In this document: positions 21,103 to 33,483 of the stretch, piece by piece
How the letters are laid out: each line of letters starts with the position of its first letter
Position numbering within the stretch: the stretch's first letter is position 1
Assembly (NCBI GenBank): GCA_038380795.1
Contig: CM076260.1
Location: 6,154,033 to 6,218,032, forward strand
Source of the DNA: Pyrocephalus nanus
Lineage: Eukaryota; Chordata; Aves; Passeriformes; Tyrannidae
DNA: 64,000 nucleotides
Reading direction: 5' to 3'
Notes under the pieces: generated by a model
The model's database searches: none
Told to the model about the DNA's origin: nothing
The model's input: the letters and a program-made list of their open reading frames with translations, nothing else
Program-made: the position numbers and the translations under genes

Positions 21103-21873
21103 CAAGAGACTCGACTTGGGGATAATCAATTGAATTTATTGCCTATTGAAAAGAGAGCAGGAGGAAGAGCAATAAACACAAAACTAGAATACCTTGTCTC
21201 CATCTTCCGGTCATCCAAGGCTCATCTCCTTCTCAGATTCTCTACCTCCTCATCCCTCCCAGCAGCACAATGGGAAGGGCAATGGGGTTGACAGTCAGAT
21301 CATAACAAGTAGTTTGCTTCAGTCCTTCCTCACGCTCTTCCCCTGCTCAAGTGTGGGTCTCTTCCACGGGCTGCAGTCCATCAGGATAAAGTGGCTCCAG
21401 TGGGAACTCTCCATGAGCTGCAAGAGCTCCATGAGCTGCAATCATTCACCCACCCCACCTGCTCTGTGTGGGGTCATCCAAGGGCTGAAGGTGGATCCCT
21501 ATTCCACTGTGGACTTCCATGGGATGCTGGGAGCAGAGCTGGCTCACCATAGTCCTCTCCATGGGCTGTAGGGGAATCCCTTCTGCAGCACATGAAGCAA
21601 CTCCTCTCTGTCCTTCCCTGTCCCTGTTTGCTGCAGGGCTGTTTCTCACAATTTTCTTCCCTCCACACTGCCAGGCCTGCTTTTGCCCATTCTTCAATCT
21701 ATCATCCAGAAGAGCCATGAGCGTTTGCTGATGGGCTGAGCTTTGTCTTCCAAGGGGCCCCTTGGAAAAGTGCCTTGAAGTGTCTTTCCCTGGCACAGGG
21801 CAGCCCTGCCCTTGCCTGACTGAGACCCCCACAGATCCCCAGCAGCCAGCACCTGGCCCGAGCAGCCCGTACA
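21103..21873 (-). mobile_element. ERV LTR relic in unit 5-6
   Basis: Core-type copy of a variant beginning AAGAGACTCGACTTGGGG and carrying CATCTTCCGGTCATCC, shared with units 8-9 and 11-12. The minus-strand frame across it and its flank (21446..22138) is LTR-derived and not a gene. Confidence 0.7.
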
Positions 21874-22565
21874 TCTGCTCGTGGGTCACTGCCAGGTGAA
21901 AGCAGGAATTTATTCCGTGCTGCACAATGCACACAAACAAGTAAAAGCAGAGCAGGAGAGCAGTCACACAGAGTGGGGCAATCCTTGTTCTTGCAGGAAG
22001 TGGAGCAAAGAGGACACTCAGGGCTGGTGTGGGAAGTGGGCTCTGCACCCACCTGTGCACCCCATGGCCATTCCTGCATGGCTGTTTGTGTGTCAGTGAC
22101 AGCTCTGGAGAGTGACAGGGATCAACATGTTCACACATCAGTTATCAACTCCTGCCAGACAGTGATACAGCTCATCATCCGACACTAGAACAGGGCCACA
22201 GCAGCAAGAAATGTCAACTAAAACAGAGAGAAACCTGTTGTTTAGTTCAGTCATTTCAATCAGCAGATGATAAAGCATTTGTGGCAGATTTGTGCTATTG
22301 TTATTGCCCTTTTACAGCCAGTCAATGCATAAAAGGTCAAAATGACTTTGCTATTGACAGTAACTTTGCTCTGAAAACTCTCTAAATTAAATGAGAAGAA
22401 TGATAGATTTTAATCACAACAACATTAGTTCAAAGACTCTGAAGGATGTATTCTGAACATCTGGATCATCTATGCTGGCTAGAGAGTTGCCCTGGAAATT
22501 AACTGACTTGTTTGCTCTAAAGAAATAGTCACATTTTGCAAAGGGTCCAGCTTTTGTTCCAGTGT

Positions 22566-23519
22566 CTACTTCACACAAAAGTTGCATTTCATATAGGATA
22601 GAATCTTTAGCAGTGTCTTTTCCAGGTTGGGATTGCTGAAAATTACAATAAGGGAATGAAAACTCGGAAAAGCAAACTGAAATACATAAAAAAGAAACAC
22701 CAGCTGATTTTGCCTTTTCATTGCATAAGTCAGTGTGAAGATAAAAAATACAAAGTTGATGCTGTAGATTATGAAAAAGGAGAGAATGCATTTCATGGCT
22801 TTGATGTGGGCATCCATGCTGAGGTCCTTCATGGAGTTTGTCTGCATGTTGCGTTTGTGTTTCCAGAGGGAAAAGAGAAGCAGAAGGGCAGAAAAGATGA
22901 CTGCTGTGAATGGAGTGGCATATCCGAAGCCAATGATAAAATAATTAGGCAACAGAAGTTCTTCCATTCTGATCCTTGCTTTCCAAATACATTCTTGGCA
23001 GGTGAAATTGAGGTTTTTACAGAAAGCTTTATCAGTGACATCATAGACAACAGTTCCGATAACCAGAGAGAAAAACACTGACCCCAACAAGAGCCAGGGC
23101 ACCATCCTGTCAACTTTTACTTTCAGGTAGATGAAAAAGCTGTTCCTGAAATTGGTAATTTTTATACAATAAAAGACACAAAGACAGGCTGAAACCCAAA
23201 AGTTGGAACAATTCAGAAAGCCCTGAGCACTTTTAAGTAGTTGAAATATGGGGTGAACATGAAGATAACTGGGGTAAATTAGCGAGAGAAAGAAATATAC
23301 CCATGAGGTGCACAAAGAGCAAAACCTGGAGCATCCCACAGCCAGCAAGATCTTCTCATTAGAGTTCAAGGTTTTCTTTCTCACCCAGGACATGCAAATC
23401 ACAGAAATAATGAAAGCATTTATCCACATGCCAGCAAACGCCTCAAGGGTGATGATGGCCACAGATGTGGCAGCATATGAGGTGATATTGGATATCTCTG
23501 GAGAGTAACAAGCTTTCAT
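22566..23519 (-). CDS. TAS2R: Bitter taste receptor TAS2R, copy 6
   Basis: Intact 317-residue receptor whose predicted protein is the same as those of copies 7 and 9. Relative to copy 5 it has K96 in ECL1, K220 (SLWKHKRNM) in ICL3, N255 and F261 in TM6, Q272 and several changes in TM7 (FYVFQFAFPSF), and N313 near the C-terminus. From TM6 on it matches copy 4. The ECL2 cysteines and sequons are unchanged. The 3' flank is type B (no AT-rich tract), also like copy 4. TATAAA is at 23627..23632. Confidence 0.96.
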   Translation of the reverse strand: MKACYSPEISNITSYAATSVAIITLEAFAGMWINAFIISVICMSWVRKKTLNSNEKILLAVGCSRFCSLCTSWVYFFLSLIYPSYLHVHPIFQLLKSAQGFLNCSNFWVSACLCVFYCIKITNFRNSFFIYLKVKVDRMVPWLLLGSVFFSLVIGTVVYDVTDKAFCKNLNFTCQECIWKARIRMEELLLPNYFIIGFGYATPFTAVIFSALLLLFSLWKHKRNMQTNSMKDLSMDAHIKAMKCILSFFIIYSINFVFFIFTLTYAMKRQNQLVFLFYVFQFAFPSFHSLIVIFSNPNLEKTLLKILSYMKCNFCVK

Positions 23520-24953
23520 CCTGGGAGCTGGGAGCAGTGCTGTGCTGGACAAGGGGGCTGTTGCACCAATGCCAAGGGCAGGTCAGTGGCTGCTGTTCCC
23601 TGAGTGTCCCATCTGGAAAGAGGAGCTTTATAGAGCTGCTGGTGGGGGGATTGTGGTGCCGCTCGTCTTGAGAGCAGGGCAGGTGCAGGGATGTAAATGT
23701 GCTGGGTGTCCCCTTACCTGGTGTCAGTGTCCCTCTGCAGTATTTGAATGTTGGTTCAGGAGGGCTGTGTTGAGTGACACAAAGAGTGGAGATGTTTTTT
23801 TGCAGTGGGCAGTGTTGTGATTTTGTGGGGGGATGCATGTTTGATCCCTGTGAGGATTTAGAATCTGTGTTCCTCTGTCCCTTGGTCGCCTACACTGAAC
23901 AAATCAGTTTTGTCTGCAGTCATGAAAAAATATTATTTCTTTGGATAATTGTTGAGGTTGTTGGAAGACAGAGCATTGCCTTGAGAGAATTTTCATTTCC
24001 TGATACTGCCTGTTCTCTGCTTTATGCTTTGCTTTGAATTTCCTTTGCTTTTACTGACAGAATAGAACATGTGTTGTAAGGTAGGATATTTTTTGATAGT
24101 TTATAATTTTCCTACTTTCTTTCTTCTCGTCTCCATTATTATATGAGAAGAATAGAAGTAATTTTACTATGTCAGGTCTGAAGGTGAACCGTCTGTGCTG
24201 GGACTGTGTTTGTCCAGGGACATTAAATGAGAGTGTTACACCAGCCCGACCCTGCCATGGTTGGGTTTTAGACTCAGCCCTGTCTGAGGAATCTGACAAT
24301 TTAGAAAGAATATAAGGGTATAAATGCTGGATTTTCATCGAATGGAATGTGTAGCTCATGCCCTTGAAGTGCAAGGGTTTGGTTTTAATTCAAGTCCATC
24401 CCCTCCAGCACCACTCAAGAAGTGGAAGGAATCTCCCAGACTTTGTCTCTAATCAGCCCACGTGCATATTTTGGATGCCCTTGTGCATCTCAAATGGCAT
24501 CTGACCTCTCTGTTTCTGCATCTGAGGGGACACATGTATGTGGGATCTGAGAGACATGGCCAAAGCCCTTCCCTCTACACAGTCCTTGTCTTTCTCCTTT
24601 ACTGTAGAAAATCCCTGATGGTTTGCCTGGGTTCGCTAACTACTTAGGCTCTTAGATGCCCCATTTCTTCTGGGCAAACCCATTCAATCCATACCTCAAC
24701 TTCAATGCTCAGAAGGTCACAGTTGTTTCAGAATACAATCCTGGGAAAGAGCATAAAAATGTCCTCTGGGGAGGTGTTATGACCTTTTTATTGAAATGTT
24801 AATTCAACCCCAAATCCTGTTTAGACACCGAAGGAGGGCTGGAAGGTTCTAAAGTGGCATTAGTTAGTTATTTGGTAGTTTCTGGGGAGCTGCTGTTTAA
24901 AGAGATGGGTTGGTAGCAAGGCAGTGTTATAGACTGTGTTTGGAAAAGGGACA

Positions 24954-25722
24954 CAAGAGACTGGACTTGGGGATAATCAATTGAATTTATTGCCTATTGA
25001 AAAGAGAGTAGGAGGAAGAGCAATAAACACAAAACTAGAACACCTTGTCTCCATCTACCAATCATCAGAGGCTCAACTCATTCTCAGATTCTCTCTACCT
25101 CCTCATCCCTCCCAGCAGCACAATGGGATGGGCAATGGGGTTGACAGTCAGATCATAACAAGTAGTTTGCTTCAGTCCTTCCTCACACTCTTCCCCTGCT
25201 CAAGTGTGGGTCTCTTCCACGGGCTGCAGTCCATCAGGATAAAGTGGCTCCAGTGTGAGCTCTCCATGAGCTGCAAGAGCTCCATGAGCTGCAATCATTC
25301 ACCCACCCCACCTGCTCTGTGTGGGGTCATCCAAGGGCTGAAGGTGGATCCCTGTTCCACTGTGGACTTCCATGGGATTCTGGGAGCAGAGCTGGCTCAC
25401 CACAGTCCTCTCCATGGGCTCTAGGGGAATCCCTTCTGCAGCACATGAAGCAACTCCTCTCTGTCCTTCCCTGTCCCTGTTTGCTGCAGGGCTGTTTCTC
25501 ACAATTTTCTTCCCTCCACACTGCCAGGCCTGCTTTTGCCCATTCTTCAATCTATCATCCAGAAGAGCCATGAGCGTTTGCTGATGGGCTGAGCTTTGTC
25601 TTCCAAGGGGCCCCTTGGAAAAGTGCCTTGAAGTGTCTTTCCCTGGCACAGGGCAGCCCTGCCCTTGCCTGACTGAGACCCCCACAGATCCCCAGCAGAC
25701 AGCACCTGGCCCGAGCACCCCC
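24954..25722 (-). mobile_element. ERV LTR relic in unit 6-7
   Basis: Core-type copy with the ACTGGACTTGGGG start. The U3 end is replaced by CCCCCTAAGTTCGCCCATGG in place of the AGCAGCCCGTACATCTGCTC of units 4-5 and 5-6. That difference is shared with units 7-8, 9-10 and 10-11. Confidence 0.7.
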
Positions 25723-26414
25723 TAAGTTCGCCCATGGGCCACTGCCAGTTGACCCCAGGAATTTATTCCGTGCTGCACAATGCACACAAACAAGTAAAAG
25801 CAGAGCAGGAGAGCAGTCACACAGAGTGGGGCAATCCTTGTTCTTGCAGGAAGTGGAGCAGAGAGGACACTCAGGGCTGGTGTGGGAAGTGGGCTCTGCA
25901 CCCACCTGGGCACCCCACGGCCATTCCTGCATCGCTGTGTGTCAGTGACAGCTCTGGAGAGTGACAGGGATCAACATGTTCACACATCAGTTATCAACTC
26001 CTGCCAGACAGTGATACAGCTCATCATCCGACACTAGAACAGGGCCACAGCAGCAAGAAATGTCAACTAAAACAGAGAGAAACCTGTTGTTTAGTTCAGT
26101 CATTTCAATCAGCAGATGATAAAGCATTTGTGGCAGATTTGTGCTATTGTTATTGCCCTTTTACAGCCAGTCAATGCATAAAAGGTCAAAATGACTTTGC
26201 TATTGACAGTAACTTTGCTCTGAAAACTCTCTAAATTAAATGAGAAGAATGATAGATTTTAATCACAACAACATTAGTTCAAAGACTCTGAAGGATGTAT
26301 TCTGAACATCTGGATCATCTATGCTGGCTAGAGAGTTGCCCTGGAAATTAACTGACTTGTTTGCTCTAAAGAAATAGTCACATTTTGCAAAGGGTCCAGC
26401 TTTTGTTCCAGTGT

Positions 26415-27368
26415 CTACTTCACACAAAAGTTGCATTTCATATAGGATAGAATCTTTAGCAGTGTCTTTTCCAGGTTGGGATTGCTGAAAATTACAATAA
26501 GGGAATGAAAACTCGGAAAAGCAAACTGAAATACATAAAAAAGAAACACCAGCTGATTTTGCCTTTTCATTGCATAAGTCAGTGTGAAGATAAAAAATAC
26601 AAAGTTGATGCTGTAGATTATGAAAAAGGAGAGAATGCATTTCATGGCTTTGATGTGGGCATCCATGCTGAGGTCCTTCATGGAGTTTGTCTGCATGTTG
26701 CGTTTGTGTTTCCAGAGGGAAAAGAGAAGCAGAAGGGCAGAAAAGATGACTGCTGTGAATGGAGTGGCATATCCGAAGCCAATGATAAAATAATTAGGCA
26801 ACAGAAGTTCTTCCATTCTGATCCTTGCTTTCCAAATACATTCTTGGCAGGTGAAATTGAGGTTTTTACAGAAAGCTTTATCAGTGACATCATAGACAAC
26901 AGTTCCGATAACCAGAGAGAAAAACACTGACCCCAACAAGAGCCAGGGCACCATCCTGTCAACTTTTACTTTCAGGTAGATGAAAAAGCTGTTCCTGAAA
27001 TTGGTAATTTTTATACAATAAAAGACACAAAGACAGGCTGAAACCCAAAAGTTGGAACAATTCAGAAAGCCCTGAGCACTTTTAAGTAGTTGAAATATGG
27101 GGTGAACATGAAGATAACTGGGGTAAATTAGCGAGAGAAAGAAATATACCCATGAGGTGCACAAAGAGCAAAACCTGGAGCATCCCACAGCCAGCAAGAT
27201 CTTCTCATTAGAGTTCAAGGTTTTCTTTCTCACCCAGGACATGCAAATCACAGAAATAATGAAAGCATTTATCCACATGCCAGCAAACGCCTCAAGGGTG
27301 ATGATGGCCACAGATGTGGCAGCATATGAGGTGATATTGGATATCTCTGGAGAGTAACAAGCTTTCAT
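26415..27368 (-). CDS. TAS2R: Bitter taste receptor TAS2R, copy 7
   Basis: Intact 317-residue receptor whose predicted protein equals those of copies 6 and 9. It lies in a unit that repeats the copy 6 unit at a fixed 3,849-bp offset. All family landmarks listed for copy 5 are present, with K96, K220, N255, F261 and N313 of the copy 6 type. The 3' flank is type B. TATAAA is at 27476..27481. With no amino-acid differences, any functional difference from copies 6 and 9 would have to be regulatory or dosage-related. Confidence 0.96.
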   Translation of the reverse strand: MKACYSPEISNITSYAATSVAIITLEAFAGMWINAFIISVICMSWVRKKTLNSNEKILLAVGCSRFCSLCTSWVYFFLSLIYPSYLHVHPIFQLLKSAQGFLNCSNFWVSACLCVFYCIKITNFRNSFFIYLKVKVDRMVPWLLLGSVFFSLVIGTVVYDVTDKAFCKNLNFTCQECIWKARIRMEELLLPNYFIIGFGYATPFTAVIFSALLLLFSLWKHKRNMQTNSMKDLSMDAHIKAMKCILSFFIIYSINFVFFIFTLTYAMKRQNQLVFLFYVFQFAFPSFHSLIVIFSNPNLEKTLLKILSYMKCNFCVK

Positions 27369-28802
27369 CCTGGGAGCTGGGAGCAGTGCTGTGCTGGACA
27401 AGGGGGCTGTTGCACCAATGCCAAGGGCAGGTCAGTGGCTGCTGTTCCCTGAGTGTCCCATCTGGAAAGAGGAGCTTTATAGAGCTGCTGGTGGGGGGAT
27501 TGTGGTGCCGCTCGTCTTGAGAGCAGGGCAGGTGCAGGGATGTAAATGTGCTGGGTGTCCCCTTACCTGGTGTCAGTGTCCCTCTGCAGTATTTGAATGT
27601 TGGTTCAGGAGGGCTGTGTTGAGTGACACAAAGAGTGGAGATGTTTTTTTGCAGTGGGCAGTGTTGTGATTTTGTGGGGGGATGCATGTTTGATCCCTGT
27701 GAGGATTTAGAATCTGTGTTCCTCTGTCCCTTGGTCGCCTACACTGAACAAATCAGTTTTGTCTGCAGTCATGAAAAAATATTATTTCTTTGGATAATTG
27801 TTGAGGTTGTTGGAAGACAGAGCATTGCCTTGAGAGAATTTTCATTTCCTGATACTGCCTGTTCTCTGCTTTATGCTTTGCTTTGAATTTCCTTTGCTTT
27901 TACTGACAGAATAGAACATGTGTTGTAAGGTAGGATATTTTTTGATAGTTTATAATTTTCCTACTTTCTTTCTTCTCGTCTCCATTATTATATGAGAAGA
28001 ATAGAAGTAATTTTACTATGTCAGGTCTGAAGGTGAACCGTCTGTGCTGGGACTGTGTTTGTCCAGGGACATTAAATGAGAGTGTTACACCAGCCCGACC
28101 CTGCCATGGTTGGGTTTTAGACTCAGCCCTGTCTGAGGAATCTGACAATTTAGAAAGAATATAAGGGTATAAATGCTGGATTTTCATCGAATGGAATGTG
28201 TAGCTCATGCCCTTGAAGTGCAAGGGTTTGGTTTTAATTCAAGTCCATCCCCTCCAGCACCACTCAAGAAGTGGAAGGAATCTCCCAGACTTTGTCTCTA
28301 ATCAGCCCACGTGCATATTTTGGATGCCCTTGTGCATCTCAAATGGCATCTGACCTCTCTGTTTCTGCATCTGAGGGGACACATGTATGTGGGATCTGAG
28401 AGACATGGCCAAAGCCCTTCCCTCTACACAGTCCTTGTCTTTCTCCTTTACTGTAGAAAATCCCTGATGGTTTGCCTGGGTTCGCTAACTACTTAGGCTC
28501 TTAGATGCCCCATTTCTTCTGGGCAAACCCATTCAATCCATACCTCAACTTCAATGCTCAGAAGGTCACAGTTGTTTCAGAATACAATCCTGGGAAAGAG
28601 CATAAAAATGTCCTCTGGGGAGGTGTTATGACCTTTTTATTGAAATGTTAATTCAACCCCAAATCCTGTTTAGACACCGAAGGAGGGCTGGAAGGTTCTA
28701 AAGTGGCATTAGTTAGTTATTTGGTAGTTTCTGGGGAGCTGCTGTTTAAAGAGATGGGTTGGTAGCAAGGCAGTGTTATAGACTGTGTTTGGAAAAGGGA
28801 CA

Positions 28803-29571
28803 CAAGAGACTGGACTTGGGGATAATCAATTGAATTTATTGCCTATTGAAAAGAGAGTAGGAGGAAGAGCAATAAACACAAAACTAGAACACCTTGTCTC
28901 CATCTACCAATCATCAGAGGCTCAACTCATTCTCAGATTCTCTCTACCTCCTCATCCCTCCCAGCAGCACAATGGGATGGGCAATGGGGTTGACAGTCAG
29001 ATCATAACAAGTAGTTTGCTTCAGTCCTTCCTCACACTCTTCCCCTGCTCAAGTGTGGGTCTCTTCCACGGGCTGCAGTCCATCAGGATAAAGTGGCTCC
29101 AGTGTGAGCTCTCCATGAGCTGCAAGAGCTCCATGAGCTGCAATCATTCACCCACCCCACCTGCTCTGTGTGGGGTCATCCAAGGGCTGAAGGTGGATCC
29201 CTGTTCCACTGTGGACTTCCATGGGATTCTGGGAGCAGAGCTGGCTCACCACAGTCCTCTCCATGGGCTCTAGGGGAATCCCTTCTGCAGCACATGAAGC
29301 AACTCCTCTCTGTCCTTCCCTGTCCCTGTTTGCTGCAGGGCTGTTTCTCACAATTTTCTTCCCTCCACACTGCCAGGCCTGCTTTTGCCCATTCTTCAAT
29401 CTATCATCCAGAAGAGCCATGAGCGTTTGCTGATGGGCTGAGCTTTGTCTTCCAAGGGGCCCCTTGGAAAAGTGCCTTGAAGTGTCTTTCCCTGGCACAG
29501 GGCAGCCCTGCCCTTGCCTGACTGAGACCCCCACAGATCCCCAGCAGACAGCACCTGGCCCGAGCACCCCC
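28803..29571 (-). mobile_element. ERV LTR relic in unit 7-8
   Basis: Repeats the LTR of unit 6-7 at an offset of 3,849 bp. I saw no differences in the stretches compared. Confidence 0.7.
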
Positions 29572-30109
29572 TAAGTTCGCCCATGGGCCACTGCCAGTTG
29601 ACCCCAGGAATTTATTCCGTGCTGCACAATGCACACAAACAAGTAAAAGCAGAGCAGGAGAGCAGTCACACAGAGTGGGGCAATCCTTGTTCTTGCAGGA
29701 AGTGGAGCAGAGAGGACACTCAGGGCTGGTGTGGGAAGTGGGCTCTGCACCCACCTGGGCACCCCACGGCCATTCCTGCATCGCTGTGTGTCAGTGACAG
29801 CTCTGGAGAGTGACAGGGATCAACATGTTCACACATCAGTTATCAACTCCTGCCAGACAGTGATACAGCTCATCATCCGACACTAGAACAGGGCCACAGC
29901 AGCAAGAAATGTCAACTAAAACAGAGAGAAACCTGTTGTTTAGTTCAGTCATTTCAATCAGCAGATGATAAAGCATTTGTGGCAGATTTGTGCTATTGTT
30001 ATTGCCCTTTTGCAGCCAGTCAATGCATACAAGGTCAAAATGACTTTGCTCTTGACAGTAATTTAGAAAATATTTAAATTAAATGAGAATAATAAGAGAT
30101 TTAAATTAC

Positions 30110-30170
30110 ATATTTTATATATGTATCTATCTTTATAATATAAATATATTTAAATAATATATTTAATTTG
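30110..30170. repeat. AT-rich tract, type A flank of copy 8
   Basis: Same tract as downstream of copy 5, with one visible substitution (ATCTTTATAATA in place of ATCTATATAATA). Confidence 0.88.
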
Positions 30171-30319
30171 CAACAATATTTGTTCAAAGACTTTGAAGGA
30201 TGTATTCTGAACATCTGGATCATCTACGCTGGCTAGAGAGTTGCACTGGAAATTAATTCGTTTGTTTGCTCTAAAGTAATAGTCACATTTTGCAAAGGGT
30301 CCAGATTTTGTTCCAGTGT

Positions 30320-31273
30320 CTACTTCACGCAAAACTTGCATTTCATATAGGATATAATCTTTAGCAGTGTCTTTTCCAGATTGGGATTGCTGAAAATTAC
30401 AATAAGGGAATGAAAACCCGGGAAAGCATACTGAAATACAGAAAAGAGAAACACCAGGTGATTTTGCCTTTTCATTGCATAAGTCAGTGTCAAGATAAAA
30501 AATACAAAGTGTATGCTGTAGATTACAAAGAAGGAGAGAATGCATTTCATGGCTTTGATGTGGGCATCCATACTGAGGTCCTTCATGGAGTTTGTCTGCA
30601 TGTTGCGTTTGTGTCTCCAGAGGGAAAAGAGAAGCAGAAGGGCAGAAAAGATGACTGCTGTGAATGGAGTGGCATATCCGAAGCCAATGATAAAATAATT
30701 AGGCAACAGAAGTTCTTCCATTCTGATCCTTGCTTTCCAAATACATTCTTGGCAGGTGAAATTGAGGTTTTTACAGAAAGCTTTATCAGTGACATCATAG
30801 ACAACAGTTCCGATAACCAGAGAGAAAAACACTGACCCCAACAAGAGCCAGGGCACCATCCTGTCAACTTTTACTTTCAGGTAGATGAAAAAGCTGTTCC
30901 TGAAATTGGTAATTTTTATACAATAAAAGACACAAAGACAGGCTGAAACCCAAAAGTTGGAACAATTCAGAAAGCCCTGAGCACTTTCAAGTAGTTGAAA
31001 TATGGGGTGAACATGAAGATAACTGGGGTAAATTAGCGAGAGAAAGAAATATACCCATGAGGTGCACAAAGAGCAAAACCTGGAGCATCCCACAGCCAGC
31101 AAGATCTTCTCATTAGAGTTCAAGGTTTTCTTTCTCACCCAGGACATGCAAATCACAGAAATAATGAAAGCATTTATCCACATGCCAGCAAACGCCTCAA
31201 GGGTGATGATGGCCACAGATGTGGCAGCATATGAGGTGATATTGGATATCTCTGGAGAGTAACAAGCTTTCAT
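30320..31273 (-). CDS. TAS2R: Bitter taste receptor TAS2R, copy 8
   Basis: Intact 317-residue receptor, closest to copy 5. The two share E96, R220, H255 and the FSVFQYAFPGF form of TM7. It differs from copy 5 by V250 in place of I250 in TM6 and I307 in place of L307 near the C-terminus (KIISYMK), the latter shared with copies 10 and 11. It lies 11,610 bp from copy 5, and its upstream unit repeats unit 5-6. The 3' flank is type A. TATAAA is at 31381..31386. Confidence 0.96.
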   Translation of the reverse strand: MKACYSPEISNITSYAATSVAIITLEAFAGMWINAFIISVICMSWVRKKTLNSNEKILLAVGCSRFCSLCTSWVYFFLSLIYPSYLHVHPIFQLLESAQGFLNCSNFWVSACLCVFYCIKITNFRNSFFIYLKVKVDRMVPWLLLGSVFFSLVIGTVVYDVTDKAFCKNLNFTCQECIWKARIRMEELLLPNYFIIGFGYATPFTAVIFSALLLLFSLWRHKRNMQTNSMKDLSMDAHIKAMKCILSFFVIYSIHFVFFILTLTYAMKRQNHLVFLFSVFQYAFPGFHSLIVIFSNPNLEKTLLKIISYMKCKFCVK

Positions 31274-32712
31274 CCTGGGAGCTGGGAGCAGTGCTGTGCT
31301 GGACAAGGGGGCTGTTGCACCAATGCCAAGGGCAGGTCAGTGGCTGCTGTTCCCTGAGTGTCCCATCTGGAAAGAGGAGCTTTATAGAGCTGCTGGTGGG
31401 GGGGATTGTGGTGCCGCTCCTCTTGAGAGCAGGGCAGGTGCAGGGATGTAAATGTGCTGGGTGTCCCCTTACCTGGTGTCAGTGTCCCTCTGCAGTATTT
31501 GAATGTTGGTTCAGGAGGGCTGTGTTGAGTGACACAAAGAGTGGAGATGTTTTTTTGCAGTGGGCAGTGTTGTGATTTTGTGGGGGGATGCATGTTTGAT
31601 CCCTGTGAGGATTTAGAATCTGTGTTCCTCTGTCCCTTGGTCGCCTACACTGAACAAATCAGTTTTGTCTGCAGTCATGAAAAAATATTATTTCTTTGGA
31701 TAATTGTTGAGGTTGTTGGAAGACAGAGCATTGCCTTGAGAGAATTTTCATTTCCTGATACTGCCTGTTCTCTACTTTATGCTTTGCTTTGAGTTTCCTT
31801 TGCTTTTACTGACAGGATAGAACATGTGTTGTAAGGTAGGATAGTTTTTGATAGTTTATTATTTTCCTACTTTCTTTCATTCTTCTCCTCTCCTTTAGTA
31901 TATGAGAAGAATAGAAGTAATTTTACTACGTCAGGTCTGAAGGTGAACCGTCTGTGCTGGGACTGTGTTTGTCCAGGGACATTAAATGAGAGTGTTACAC
32001 CAGCCCGACCCTGCCATGGCTGTGGTTTAAATTCAGCCCTGTCTGAGGAATCTGACAATTTAGAAAGAATATAAGGGTATAAATGCTGGATTTTCACTGA
32101 ATGGAATGTGTAGCTCATGCCCTTGAAGTGCAAGGGTTTGGTTTTAATTCAAGTCCATCCCCTCCAGCCCCACTCAAGAAGTGGAAGGAATCTCCCAGAC
32201 TTTGTCTCTAATCAGCCCATGTGCATATTTTGAATGCCCTTGTGCATCTCAAATGGCATCTGACCTCTCTGTTTCTGCATCTGAGGGGACACATGTATGT
32301 GGGATCTGAGAGACATGGCCAAAGCCCTTCCCTCTACACAGTCCTTGTCTTTCTCCTTTACTGTAGAAAATCCCTGATGGTTTGCCTGGGTTCGCTAACT
32401 ACTTAGGCTCTTAGATGCCCCATTTCTTCTGGGCAAACCCATTCAATCCATACCTCAACTTCAATGCTCAGAAGGTCACAGTTGTTTCAGAATACAATCC
32501 TGGGAAAGAGCATAAAAATGTCCTCTGGGCAGGTGTTATGAACTTTTTACGGAAATGTTAATTCAACCCCAAATCCTGTTTAGACACCGAAGGAGGGCTG
32601 GAAGTTTCTAAAGTGGCATTAGTTAGTTATTTGGTAGTTTCTGGGGAGCTGCTGTTTAAAGAGATGGGTTGGTAGCAAGGCAGTGTTATAGACTGTGTTT
32701 GGAAAAGGGACG

Positions 32713-33483
32713 CAAGAGACTCGACTTGGGGATAATCAACTGAATTTATTGCCTATTGAAAAGAGAGCAGGAGGAAGAGCAATAAACACAAAACTAGAAT
32801 ACCTTGTCTCCATCTTCCGGTCATCCAAGGCTCATCTCCTTCTCAGATTCTCTACCTCCTCATCCCTCCCAGCAGCACAATGGGAAGGGCAATGGGGTTG
32901 ACAGTCAGATCATAACAAGTAGTTTGCTTCAGTCCTTCCTCACGCTCTTCCCCTGCTCAAGTGTGGGTCTCTTCCACGGGCTGCAGTCCATCAGGATAAA
33001 GTGGCTCCAGTGGGAACTCTCCATGAGCTGCAAGAGCTCCATGAGCTGCAATCATTCACCCACCCCACCTGCTCTGTGTGGGGTCATCCAAGGGCTGAAG
33101 GTGGATCCCTATTCCACTGTGGACTTCCATGGGATGCTGGGAGCAGAGCTGGCTCACCATAGTCCTCTCCATGGGCTGTAGGGGAATCCCTTCTGCAGCA
33201 CATGAAGCAACTCCTCTCTGTCCTTCCCTGTCCCTGTTTGCTGCAGGGCTGTTTCTCACAATTTTCTTCCCTCCACACTGCCAGGCCTGCTTTTGCCCAT
33301 TCTTCAATCTATCATCCAGAAGAGCCATGAGCGTTTGCTGATGGGCTGAGCTTTGTCTTCCAAGGGGCCCCTTGGAAAAGTGCCTTGAAGTGTCTTTCCC
33401 TGGCACAGGGCAGCCCTGCCCTTGCCTGACTGAGACCCCCACAGATCCCCAGCAGCCAGCACCTGGCCCGAGCAGCCCGTACA
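32713..33483 (-). mobile_element. ERV LTR relic in unit 8-9
   Basis: Repeats the LTR of unit 5-6 at an offset of 11,610 bp. A substitution next to the polyadenylation region (CAACTGAATTTATT) is shared with the unit 11-12 copy. Confidence 0.7.

Larger units (their letters stand above)
19664..23519 (-). repeat. Array unit 5-6
   Basis: Core unit of 3856 bp: copy 5 leader block, featureless spacer (20,000..21,100), LTR, type B 3' flank and copy 6. It recurs almost unchanged 11,610 bp to the right as unit 8-9, with a few scattered substitutions (for example near 20,995 and 21,130). Confidence 0.9.
23520..27368 (-). repeat. Array unit 6-7
   Basis: Core unit of 3849 bp. The leader block of copy 6 carries CGCTCGTCTTGAG where units 5-6, 8-9 and 9-10 have CGCTCCTCTTGAG. 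The spacer holds no recognised gene. Confidence 0.9.
22200..30010 (-). repeat. Two near-identical 3,849-bp units (copies 6 and 7)
   Basis: Segments about 22,200..26,050 and 26,050..29,990 repeat with a period of exactly 3,849 bp. Every frame I compared in the first recurs unchanged 3,849 bp later, in the genes and in the spacers and LTRs. The match stops near 30,000..30,015, where the second copy switches to a type A 3' flank (TTTTGCAGCC and ATACAAGG in place of TTTTACAGCC and ATAAAAGG). The duplication is very young or was recently homogenised. Confidence 0.9.
27369..31273 (-). repeat. Array unit 7-8
   Basis: Recombinant unit. Its first 2.6 kb (leader, spacer, LTR) repeat unit 6-7, and its 3' flank and gene (from about 30,010) are of the copy 5 type. 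Confidence 0.88.

Noticed and set aside
21446..22138. 230-codon minus-strand frame, with relatives in the other units (for example 33056..33748, 25299..25718)
   Set aside because: It lies in the LTR relic and its flank. Its residues match the frame habitually found in this LTR type, and it varies in length and is broken in other units.
22200..30010. CRISPR-like or satellite array
   Set aside because: The period is about 3.85 kb and contains whole genes. It is a gene-bearing segmental duplication in an animal genome.
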